From: CAZIOH01 sp964540815
GTDB taxonomy: Bacteria; Myxococcota_A; Polyangia; Fen-1088
Length of the DNA stretch: 64,000 nucleotides
Assembly (NCBI GenBank): GCA_964540815.1
Contig: CAZIOH010000035.1
Span: 1 to 64,000 of the forward strand
Direction of reading: 5' to 3'
The notes under the pieces were generated by a model. That model was not told where the DNA came from and searched no databases. It saw nothing but the letters and a program-made list of their open reading frames with translations. Both the position numbers and the translations under genes were made by a program. This document shows, piece after piece, positions 56,570-64,000 of this stretch (positions are counted from its first letter, which is position 1; each line of letters starts with the position of its first letter).

Positions 56570-58033
56570 ATGGCCCTGCCCGGGCGCCGGTTCGTTCCGC
56601 TCGCTCTCGTGGTCCTCGCCCTCGGCGCCGCGGGAGGGGTGGCCTGGCGGTGGAGGCAGGCGCACCAGAAGGCGCCGGTCGAGTTCGAGACCGTCGCGGT
56701 CGACACCGGTCGTATCGTCTCACGCGTCACCGCCACCGGCACCCTGTCGGCCCTGGTGACCGTGCAGGTGGGCAGCCAGGTCTCGGGGCGAGTCCAGAAG
56801 CTCTTCGTCGACTTCAACTCGCAGGTCAAGAAGGGCCAGCTCATCGCGACCATCGATCCACAGCTGTTCGCGGCGAACGTCGAGCAGAGCCGGGCCAACC
56901 TGCTCGCGGCGGTGGGAAACGCCACCAAGGCGGAGGCCCAGCAGAAGGATGCGCAACGGCAGTTCGAGCGCGCGCGCAGCCTGGTCGAGCGCAAGCTCAT
57001 CGCGCAGGCGGACTTCGACACCGCCGAGGCCAACCTGGCGGTGGCCCGAGGCCAGACGGCGGCGGCCGAGGGCGCGGTGGCGCAGGCCAAGGCCGGGCTG
57101 CACCAGTCGGAGGTCAACCTCGAGTACACCAAGATCGTCTCGCCCACCGATGGCGTGGTCATCTCGCGGAGCGTCGACGTGGGCCAGACCGTGGCCGCGG
57201 CCATGCAGGCCCCCACCCTCTTCGTGATCGCGCAGGATCTCCGCAAGATGCAGGTCGACACCTCGGTGGCCGAGGCGGACATCGGCAAGCTCCAGGCGGG
57301 GATGCCCGCCAGCTTCTCGGTCGACGCCTACGCGGGGACGCGCTTCCGCGGGCGCATCCGCCAGATCCGCAACGCCGCGCAGACCGTGCAGAACGTGGTC
57401 ACCTACGACGCGGTGATCGACGTCGACAACGACGATCTCCGGCTGCGGCCGGGCATGACGGCCAACGTGACCTTCATCTGGGCGGAGAAGGACGGCGCCT
57501 TGCGGGTGCCGAACGCGGCCCTGCGCTTTCGCCCCTCGTCGGAGATCCTGAGGGCGCTGGGGATGCCCCCGCTGCCGGGGAGCGGAGGCCCGGGGGCCGG
57601 GCGCGCGGGCGGAGGCACGCAACGGACGCGGGCCGGCGGAGGCGACGGCCCCGCCGGGGGAGGCCCGGCCGGCGCGGCCGGCGGTGGCGCGGCGCGCGTC
57701 GCGCGCGGGGGCGAAGGGACTGGACGTCCGGCCACCGGGACGGCGACTGGGACCGGGACAGGGGCCGGAGGCGCCGGCCGGGGTGGCGGGGGGCGGACCA
57801 CCGAGGAAGCCTCGGACCGGCGAGCCGTCTGGGTCCTCCGCCTCGGACGGCCGCAGTCGGCGCCGGTGCGGACCGGGATCAGCGACGGCAGCCTGACGGA
57901 GATCGTCGAGGGCCCGCTGCACGACGGTGATCTCGTGGTGGTCGATGCGTCCCTGGCGGGCTCGGCGGATTCGCCGAGCGGGTCGAGCGGGACGCCCGGC
58001 GGGGCCCCGCCCGGAATGCGGCGCCTCTTCTAG
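56570..58033 (+). CDS. macA: MacA-like periplasmic adaptor (HlyD/RND-type membrane fusion protein)
   Basis: 487 residues. One N-terminal membrane anchor (about 8-26), lipoyl half (QVGSQVSGRVQKLFVDFNSQ, KKGQLIATIDPQ), coiled-coil hairpin (about 100-180, ARSLVERKLIAQADFDTAEA), second half (LEYTKIVSPTDGVVISRSVD) and a beta-barrel with GMPASFSVDAYAG. Between the barrel and the C-terminal membrane-proximal strands lies a Gly/Ala/Arg/Pro-rich insert of about 80 residues (roughly 330-410), absent from E. coli MacA (371 residues), which explains the extra length. AGGAAGG precedes ATG 56570. First gene of a four-gene MacAB-TolC-type operon. Confidence 0.92.
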   Translation: MALPGRRFVPLALVVLALGAAGGVAWRWRQAHQKAPVEFETVAVDTGRIVSRVTATGTLSALVTVQVGSQVSGRVQKLFVDFNSQVKKGQLIATIDPQLFAANVEQSRANLLAAVGNATKAEAQQKDAQRQFERARSLVERKLIAQADFDTAEANLAVARGQTAAAEGAVAQAKAGLHQSEVNLEYTKIVSPTDGVVISRSVDVGQTVAAAMQAPTLFVIAQDLRKMQVDTSVAEADIGKLQAGMPASFSVDAYAGTRFRGRIRQIRNAAQTVQNVVTYDAVIDVDNDDLRLRPGMTANVTFIWAEKDGALRVPNAALRFRPSSEILRALGMPPLPGSGGPGAGRAGGGTQRTRAGGGDGPAGGGPAGAAGGGAARVARGGEGTGRPATGTATGTGTGAGGAGRGGGGRTTEEASDRRAVWVLRLGRPQSAPVRTGISDGSLTEIVEGPLHDGDLVVVDASLAGSADSPSGSSGTPGGAPPGMRRLF

Positions 58034-58067
58034 TCGTCTCGGCAGGCATCACCCGGGGACTCACCGC

Positions 58068-58891
<824 letters not shown>

Positions 58892-58895
<4 letters not shown>

Positions 58896-60121
58896 ACCCA
58901 CTCGAGACCTTCCGGGTCGCCCTCCGGGCCCTCGTCCGCAACAAGATGCGCTCGTTCCTGACGGTGCTCGGCATCATCATCGGGGTGGGCGCGGTCATCG
59001 CGATGGTGGCGATCGGCGAGGGCGCCAAGGCCCGGGTCGAGGAGTCCTTCGCGTCGATGGGCTCGAACCTGTTGATCGTGCTGCCGGGCAGCACGAGCTC
59101 GGGGGGCGCGCGGGGAGGGTTCGGCTCGATGCCCACCTTGACCTGGGACGATCTGCGGGCGGTGCGCAGCGAGATATCGAGCGTGCGTTACGCGGCGGCG
59201 GTGCTGCGCAGCACGGTGCAGGTGGCGAGCGAGGACCAGAACTGGAGCACCAGCGCCAGCGGCACCTCGCCCGAGTACTTCTCGATTCGAAGCTGGAGGG
59301 TGGCGAACGGCCGCTCGTTGCTCGATTCGGACGTCGAGACCTCCACCAAGGTCGTGGTGCTCGGCCAGACCGTGGTCGACAAGCTGTTTGGCGCATCCGC
59401 CGACCCGGTGGGGCAGACCGTGCGCATCAAGAACATCCCCTTCGAGGTGGTGGGGGTGCTGGCGAAGAAGGGGCAGTCCGCCATGGGGCAAGACTACGAC
59501 GACGGGGTCTTCGTCCCGCAGACCACCTTCCAGTCCAAGATCCAGGGCGGGCTGCAGAAGTTCCTGTCCGGGACCATCTTCATCGGGGCGACCTCGGCCG
59601 AGGGCACCGCGCGCGCGGAGGCGCAGATCACCTCGCTCTTGCGCGACCGTCACCACATCGCGCCCGGGGCCGACGACGACTTCTCCATCCGCAACCTCAC
59701 CGAGATGGCCAATGCCCAGCAGGAGGGCACCAAGACCCTCACCACCCTGCTGGCCAGCATCGCCGCGGTGTCGCTGCTGGTGGGTGGCATCGGGATCATG
59801 AACATCATGCTGGTCAGCGTCACGGAGCGCACCCGGGAGATCGGGGTACGCATGGCGGTGGGGGCGACCCCGCTCAACATCCTGCTGCAGTTCCTGGTCG
59901 AAGCGCTGACCCTGGCGGTGGCGGGCGGCATCATCGGGGTGGCGATCGGGATCTTCACGGCCGGGCGGCTGGCGGCCAAGTTCGGCTGGCCGGTCCTGAT
60001 CCGCCCCGACGTCGTCGCCATCTCGGTGGGCTTCAGCGCCCTCGTTGGTGTGGTGTTCGGGCTCTACCCAGCCCGAAAGGCCTCGAACCTCGACCCGATC
60101 GAGGCGCTGCGGTACGAGTGA
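58892..60121 (+). CDS. MacB-type ABC transporter permease (FtsX fold)
   Basis: 409 residues. One membrane helix near the N-terminus (MRSFLTVLGIIIGVGAVIAMVAIG), a large periplasmic MacB-PCD domain (about 45-275), then three FtsX-like helices with the signature GGIGIMNIMLVSVTERTREI and the end GLYPARKASNLDPIEALRYE. The topology fits the mechanotransmission type VII ABC family rather than a classical channel. Translationally coupled to the ATPase upstream (ATGA) and to the TolC gene downstream (GTGA). Confidence 0.95.
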
Positions 60122-61617
60122 GCCCCATGCGACCACGACGTGAGATGCCCGCCGGGCGCCCCGCAGGCATGGAGGCGACGACCGGCCAGGCTGCCCGCAT
60201 GGCCGGGCACGACAACGACGACGAGCCTGCCGGCAACGGCGGGGAGCGCCGACGGAGGCCGCCGGTCGGGCTCGGTCACCGGCGACGCCGGCACGCGCGG
60301 CTCGTCCCTTGCCTCGCCCTCGTCCTTTTGGGCCATGCCGCCGCCGGGGCGCCTCCGACCGAGGCGGCGAGCGGACCCTTGACGCTGGCCGAGGCGCTCG
60401 AGATGGCGCGGGCCAACCAGCCTGCGCTGCGACAGGCGGAGGGTGCCCGCACGGTGGCGGACGCCCAGGCCGATCTGACGCGCGCCCCGCTCTTGCCCCA
60501 GCTCACCGCCAGCGGAGGCTACGCGCGGGCCACCGCCAACTTCGTCGCGCCCGCCGGCTCGCTGCCGACCAACGTCGGGGGCGCGGGGGCGGCGTCGAGC
60601 TTCGACAACTACGGGTTCTGGCGCTTCGGCGTGGCGGGCAGCCAGCTCATCTGGGACTTCGGGCAAACCCTGAACCACTGGCGTGCGGCCGAGGCGAGCC
60701 GTGCGGCGCAGGCCGAGAGCGTGCGGGCGACGGCGGCGCAGGTCGACTACAACGTGCGCATCGCCTTCTTCACCGCGCGGGCTGCCCGCGAGCTGGTGAA
60801 GGTCGCGACGGACACCCTCTCCAACCTCGAGAAGCACCTGGCGCAGATCCAGGGGTTCGTCGAGCTCGGGACCCACCCCGAGATCGATCTGTCGCAGGCG
60901 CGCGCCGATCGGGCCAACGGGCGGGTGCAGCTCATCAACGCCGAGAACGCCTACGACGTGGCCCGCGCCCAGCTCAACCTGGCCATGGGCGTCGAGCGCG
61001 CGGTCGACTACGAGCTCTCGGACGACGGGCTCACCGCCGTGGACGGCGAGGACGCCGACGTGGGCAAGCTGGTCGACGAAGCCGCCCGCGCCCGACCCGA
61101 GATTGGCAACCTGAGGCTGCTGGTCGAGAGCCAGGAGCTCCAGCTGCGCTCCGCGCGCGAAGGGCACCTCCCGAGCCTCGGCCTCAACGCCAGCTTCACC
61201 GACAATGGCCCGGCGCTCGACCGGCTGACCTGGAACGCCTCGACCTCGCTGGTGCTCAGCGTCCCCATCTTCCTCGGCGGCCAGATCGACGCCCAGACCC
61301 GCCAGAGCCGTGGCCAGCTCGTGCAGGCGCGGGCCCAGCTCGATCTCGAGCACCAGCAGGTGCGGCTCGATGTCGAGCAGGGCCGGCTCGGGGTGCGCGC
61401 CGCCAAGGCCGCCATCTCCGCGGCCGCCGACGCGCTGGCCAACACCAGCGATCGCCTGCGCCTGGCCGAGGGCCGCTACCAGACGGGGGTGGGCAGCGTC
61501 ATCGAGCTCGGCGACGCCCAGGTCGCGCAGACCGCGGCCGCCGCCCAGCGCGTGCAGGCGGAGTATCAGCTCTACACGGCGCGGGCGCAGCTCCTCAAGG
61601 CCCTCGGTCGCACCTGA
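60118..61617 (+). CDS. TolC-family outer-membrane protein of the MacAB-type operon
   Basis: 499 residues. An unusually long, polar, Arg-rich N-terminus (about 1-60) precedes the hydrophobic signal core (LVPCLALVLLGHAAAG), then two OEP repeats with LTLAEALEMARANQPALRQAEG and SIPIFL-type strand (VLSVPIFLGGQIDAQTRQ). The second-repeat motif VIELGDAQVAQTAAAAQRV follows. GTG 60118 overlaps the permease stop (GTGA) and ATG 60127 is nearby; a real start further in (for example ATG 60169 or 60199) would give a more normal signal peptide. Last gene of the operon, giving this pump its own outer-membrane exit. Confidence 0.9.
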   Translation: MSPMRPRREMPAGRPAGMEATTGQAARMAGHDNDDEPAGNGGERRRRPPVGLGHRRRRHARLVPCLALVLLGHAAAGAPPTEAASGPLTLAEALEMARANQPALRQAEGARTVADAQADLTRAPLLPQLTASGGYARATANFVAPAGSLPTNVGGAGAASSFDNYGFWRFGVAGSQLIWDFGQTLNHWRAAEASRAAQAESVRATAAQVDYNVRIAFFTARAARELVKVATDTLSNLEKHLAQIQGFVELGTHPEIDLSQARADRANGRVQLINAENAYDVARAQLNLAMGVERAVDYELSDDGLTAVDGEDADVGKLVDEAARARPEIGNLRLLVESQELQLRSAREGHLPSLGLNASFTDNGPALDRLTWNASTSLVLSVPIFLGGQIDAQTRQSRGQLVQARAQLDLEHQQVRLDVEQGRLGVRAAKAAISAAADALANTSDRLRLAEGRYQTGVGSVIELGDAQVAQTAAAAQRVQAEYQLYTARAQLLKALGRT

Positions 61618-61696
61618 CCGCGCGCGGGCACGGGTGAGGGAACCTGCACGATCCTCGCTTGCGGTCGGGGAACGAGGTCGAGCCAGAGGCGGAGTG

Positions 61697-62794
61697 TCAG
61701 GGCAGGAGGACCCAGGAGAGGATGGCGTCGAACAGCTTCAGGCCGTCGGCGTTCAGCCCTGCGGCCAGGGCCTCGCGGATGGCAAACCCGGCCCGTCGGG
61801 CCGGCGCGGCCATGCCCGACATCATCGCGCCCTTCTCGTAGCCGAAGATCGCGGCGTGGGCCGGATTGCCCGGCATGGTCGCCCCGATCTTCGCCGTGGC
61901 CGCCGGGGTTCCCCATCCGAGGTCGCCTGCCTTGGCGGCGATGGTCACCATGCCGGTCGCGTCCCCCACGAGCGCGTTGCCGCCCGCGGCGATGACCACC
62001 TGCGACACGCCCGCGTCGTGGTTGCCCATGCTCGCCATCCCCATCTTGCTGAACTCCGCGTCCTCGACCACCAGCGTGGGGATCGCGATGTCCTTCAGCT
62101 TCGCCTGCAGCGGGGCCGACTCCGCGCTGCTGGAGATCACCACCAGATCAGCCCCTGCCACCGACTGCGCGGTGACGGCCGCGTCGGTGACCGACGTGAC
62201 GGTGGAGAACCCCTGCGCCATGATCCGGCCGATCATTACCATGTCGCCGGGCGTGGGGGTGCCCTTGCTGGTGATCACGATGAAGGCCTTGCGGTTGCCG
62301 CCGGCGCCACCACCACCGACGGCGGAGCCACCCGTGCCGCTCCCGCCGGTCCCGCCGGGCGCGGGAACGCCGCCACGCCCCCCGACGACGGCAGCGCCCG
62401 CTCCGCCGGTCGTGCCTCCGGGCGCGCTCGCCCCGCCCGAGCCGGCTGGAACCGCGGCGCCCCCCGTCGCGACCGATGGTCCCGAGCCGCCTGACGCTGC
62501 CGGTGCTCCACCGGTCCCGGGGACGCCGGTGTCACCGCCCGAGCCCGTCGCCGAGCCGCCGCTCCCCGGGCTCGCCCCTCCGCTTCCAGGCAAAGGCGCC
62601 GTGCCACCCGAGCCAAGCGTGGTGCCGCCCGAGCCGCTAAGGCCGGAGGTGTCGCTGCCGGAGCACCCGGTCCACGCGGCCATCGTGAACGCCAAGGTGC
62701 AGGGCAACAGCAAGGTCGGCAGCGTCGGCAAGGTCGGCAAGAAGGATGCGAGGAGACCTGAGCTCCCGCGGGGACGTGAGTGTGATCGTGTCAA
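61697..62794 (-). CDS. Lipoprotein with amidotransferase-like alpha/beta domain
   Basis: 365 residues. Signal region with an LPTLPTLPTLLLP repeat (9-bp repeat in DNA) and lipobox AAWTGC near 43, then about 120 residues of Gly/Ser/Ala/Thr linker. The globular domain (about 175-365) contains FIVITSKG, VTSVTDAAVTAQSVAGADLV, VVISSSAES, PTLVVEDAEFSKMGM, HAAIFGYEKGAMM and ADGLKLFDAILSWV, a pattern seen in exported actinobacterial and myxobacterial proteins with a ThuA/class-I-amidotransferase-like fold. Catalytic residues are not evident. TTG 62794 is the start, with GGAG 5-6 nt upstream. It lies on the strand opposite the MacAB operon. Confidence 0.72.
   Translation of the reverse strand: MTRSHSRPRGSSGLLASFLPTLPTLPTLLLPCTLAFTMAAWTGCSGSDTSGLSGSGGTTLGSGGTAPLPGSGGASPGSGGSATGSGGDTGVPGTGGAPAASGGSGPSVATGGAAVPAGSGGASAPGGTTGGAGAAVVGGRGGVPAPGGTGGSGTGGSAVGGGGAGGNRKAFIVITSKGTPTPGDMVMIGRIMAQGFSTVTSVTDAAVTAQSVAGADLVVISSSAESAPLQAKLKDIAIPTLVVEDAEFSKMGMASMGNHDAGVSQVVIAAGGNALVGDATGMVTIAAKAGDLGWGTPAATAKIGATMPGNPAHAAIFGYEKGAMMSGMAAPARRAGFAIREALAAGLNADGLKLFDAILSWVLLP
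62712..62738. repeat. 9-bp tandem repeat in a signal peptide
   Basis: AAGGTCGGC, AGCGTCGGC and AAGGTCGGC in tandem encode the LPT repeats in the hydrophobic core of the lipoprotein signal at 61697-62794. Confidence 0.8.
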
Positions 62795-62939
62795 GCAAGC
62801 TCCATTCTGCTGGAATCGTCGCGGCGCACGGCGCACGGCGCACGGTGGAACGGGAAGGTCCGCACTGTGACGGGGGTCCCATCTCGCACTTGTAGGTCCT
62901 AACGGTGGATGCGCCCATCGACGCCCGCAGTCCGAGGCC

Positions 62940-63833
62940 TCAGGGGAGCTTGCGGTACGTCGTCCGGCCAGTGGGCTCGAAGCCCGTGGTGGCTCCGACC
63001 AGCGACTCGGAGTGTCCGAGGAACAGAAACCCTCCCCCGGCCAGGCGGTCGCGGTAGCGCTGGACGAGCGCACGCTTGGTGGGCTCGTCGAAGTAGATGA
63101 CCACGTTGCGGCACACGATGAGATCGAAGGTGCCGTGCATGGGCCAGGGCTCGAGCAGGTTGAGGGGCTTGAAGGTGATGAGGGACCGGAGCGCGTCGGA
63201 CGCCTGGTGCTTCCCCGGCTGCCCGACGACGGGAGAGAAGAACCTCGCCAGCCGGGCCGGTCCGACCTTGTGCAGCCGCTCGGCGCGGTAGACCCCGGCG
63301 CGGGCCTCGGCGAGGACGTCCGTGTCGAGGTCGGTCGCGAGGATCTTGATGTCCCAGGTGCCGGTCGACGGCGGGGGCGGGTTCTCGCGCAGCACCATGG
63401 CCAGCGAGTACGGCTCCTCGCCGGTGGAGCACCCGGCCGACCAGAGGCGCACACGCCGTGCCGAGGATCCCGTCCGGGCCCAGATCGCGGGAAGCACCTT
63501 GCGCGCCAGGAGCTCGAAGTGGTGGTTCTCCCGGAAGAACTCGGTGACGTTGGTGGTGATGGCGTTGACGAAGCGACCCGCCTCCTCGGAGTCGGCATCC
63601 TCCACCCGCTCGAGGTAGGCAGCGAAGGTCGGGACACCGAGCACGCGCAGCCGCCGGGCCAGCCGCCCGTACACCAAGGACCGCTTGCTGGCCCCGAGAT
63701 CGATTCCCGCCCGCTCCTTGACCAGGGTCCGAACCCGGTCGAAGTCCGCCGCCGAGAAGGGAAACTCCCTCAGCGGGTCGGCGAACCCGGCGGCTATCTC
63801 AGAATTCTTTCCACTCGGCGTCGTGTTTTCCAT
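62940..63833 (-). CDS. cheR: Chemotaxis protein methyltransferase CheR
   Basis: 297 residues. N-terminal helical CheR-N domain (about 25-85, FSAADFDRVRTLVKERAGID and KRSLVYGRLARRLRVLG), then the SAM-binding domain: LWSAGCSTGEEPYSLAM (motif I), ATDLDTDVLAEA, VCRNVVIYFDEPTKRALV and LFLGHSESL. A full-length enzyme that methylates chemoreceptor glutamates. ATG 63833 has no Shine-Dalgarno sequence of its own and lies 35 nt inside the 3' end of the upstream chemoreceptor gene, pointing to translational coupling. The substrate receptor is probably that same protein, whose C-terminus is a CheR-tether-like pentapeptide. Confidence 0.95.
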   Translation of the reverse strand: MENTTPSGKNSEIAAGFADPLREFPFSAADFDRVRTLVKERAGIDLGASKRSLVYGRLARRLRVLGVPTFAAYLERVEDADSEEAGRFVNAITTNVTEFFRENHHFELLARKVLPAIWARTGSSARRVRLWSAGCSTGEEPYSLAMVLRENPPPPSTGTWDIKILATDLDTDVLAEARAGVYRAERLHKVGPARLARFFSPVVGQPGKHQASDALRSLITFKPLNLLEPWPMHGTFDLIVCRNVVIYFDEPTKRALVQRYRDRLAGGGFLFLGHSESLVGATTGFEPTGRTTYRKLP

Positions 63834-64000
63834 TGGAGGACTTGCTGACCGACATGGCGGCCGACCGGGCCGGTTCCACCCGGGCCTTGAGACCGCCGAC
63901 CTTCGACGGTGGCCGTCCGGCGGCAGGAGCCGAGGTCGCGCCCGTCGTGGTGCCCCGCGGCCTCGGGGCCGCGGCGGTGGCGGTGGCAGTGGCGGCACCG
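63799..64000 (-). CDS. C-terminal end of a methyl-accepting chemotaxis protein (partial)
   Basis: The minus strand is open from the window edge to TGA at 63799-63801, giving 66 residues: an Ala/Thr/Pro-rich linker, a basic stretch (KVGGLKARVEPARSAAMSVS) and the end HDAEWKEF. Chemoreceptors often finish with a flexible linker plus an aromatic pentapeptide (NWETF in E. coli Tar) that tethers CheR and CheB; EWKEF fits that pattern. cheR starts 35 nt before this stop. The body of the receptor lies outside the window, so a CheA/CheW-type end cannot be fully excluded. Confidence 0.65.
   Translation of the reverse strand, partial: GAATATATAAAPRPRGTTTGATSAPAAGRPPSKVGGLKARVEPARSAAMSVSKSSNGKHDAEWKEF

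Overview
The window is about 70% GC and densely coded. It looks like a soil-type myxobacterium (Myxococcota, probably class Polyangia). The evidence is the number of exported proteins with Gly/Ala/Ser/Thr-rich linkers behind lipoboxes, several MYXO-CTERM-like tails (Cys, hydrophobic helix, Arg cluster), MopE-type metal-binding motifs, and two DUF1592/DUF1552 gene pairs. A run of 100 N at 21728-21827 shows that this is a scaffolded draft or metagenome assembly. No complete rRNA, tRNA, CRISPR array, phage or IS element was seen.

Layout. 0.3-4 kb: a polytopic membrane protein and an FHA-sigma54 activator. 4-5.3 kb: class II HMG-CoA reductase (minus). 5.6-8.7 kb: a cytochrome/copper-monooxygenase lipoprotein, translationally coupled to a surface beta-propeller protein. 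8.7-11.1 kb: a biuret-hydrolase-type amidohydrolase and an NCS2 permease. 11.1-18.7 kb (minus): an oxidative sugar-acid operon carrying the enzymes of the Weimberg route (D-xylonate dehydratase, FAH-family 2-keto-3-deoxy-pentonate dehydratase, alpha-ketoglutarate-semialdehyde-type dehydrogenase), a uronate-dehydrogenase-like SDR and a ferritin-like/ferredoxin/CDGSH fusion. It is divergent from a GntP-type permease (18.9-20.3 kb). 20.3-21.6 kb: a DUF3006 protein and a ComEC-like metallo-beta-lactamase-fold lipoprotein. After the gap, 22.3-26.7 kb: a complete EmrAB-TolC-type efflux operon.

27-38 kb holds a PETase-like alpha/beta hydrolase lipoprotein, a HAD-phosphatase/HerA-like ATPase fusion, a DUF1554-type lipoprotein, a TPR protein, a three-PAS hybrid histidine kinase and a large PQQ-propeller/parallel-beta-helix surface protein. 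38-44.5 kb is a small natural-product locus: a methyltransferase-like protein, a single-module NRPS (C-A-PCP-TE, probably Cys-activating) and an SDR. 44.8-48.1 kb and 52.9-56.2 kb are two paralogous pairs of a DUF1592 lipoprotein and a Tat-exported DUF1552 protein. Between them lie a MopE-like cytochrome-motif protein, a SpoIIE-type phosphatase, a GyrI-like protein and an SGNH-fold protein that lacks its nucleophile. 56.6-61.6 kb is a MacAB-TolC-type operon. The window ends in a lipoprotein, CheR, and the C-terminal tail of a chemoreceptor whose gene overlaps cheR.

Taken together, the region is devoted to the cell envelope, nutrient scavenging and export. Many genes are coupled by ATGA or GTGA overlaps. 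A recurring oddity is short 3-, 6- or 9-bp tandem repeats at protein ends, linkers and spacers. The repeated DUF1592-DUF1552 module, the multi-iron-site fusion and the HAD-HerA fusion are the best candidates for undescribed biology.
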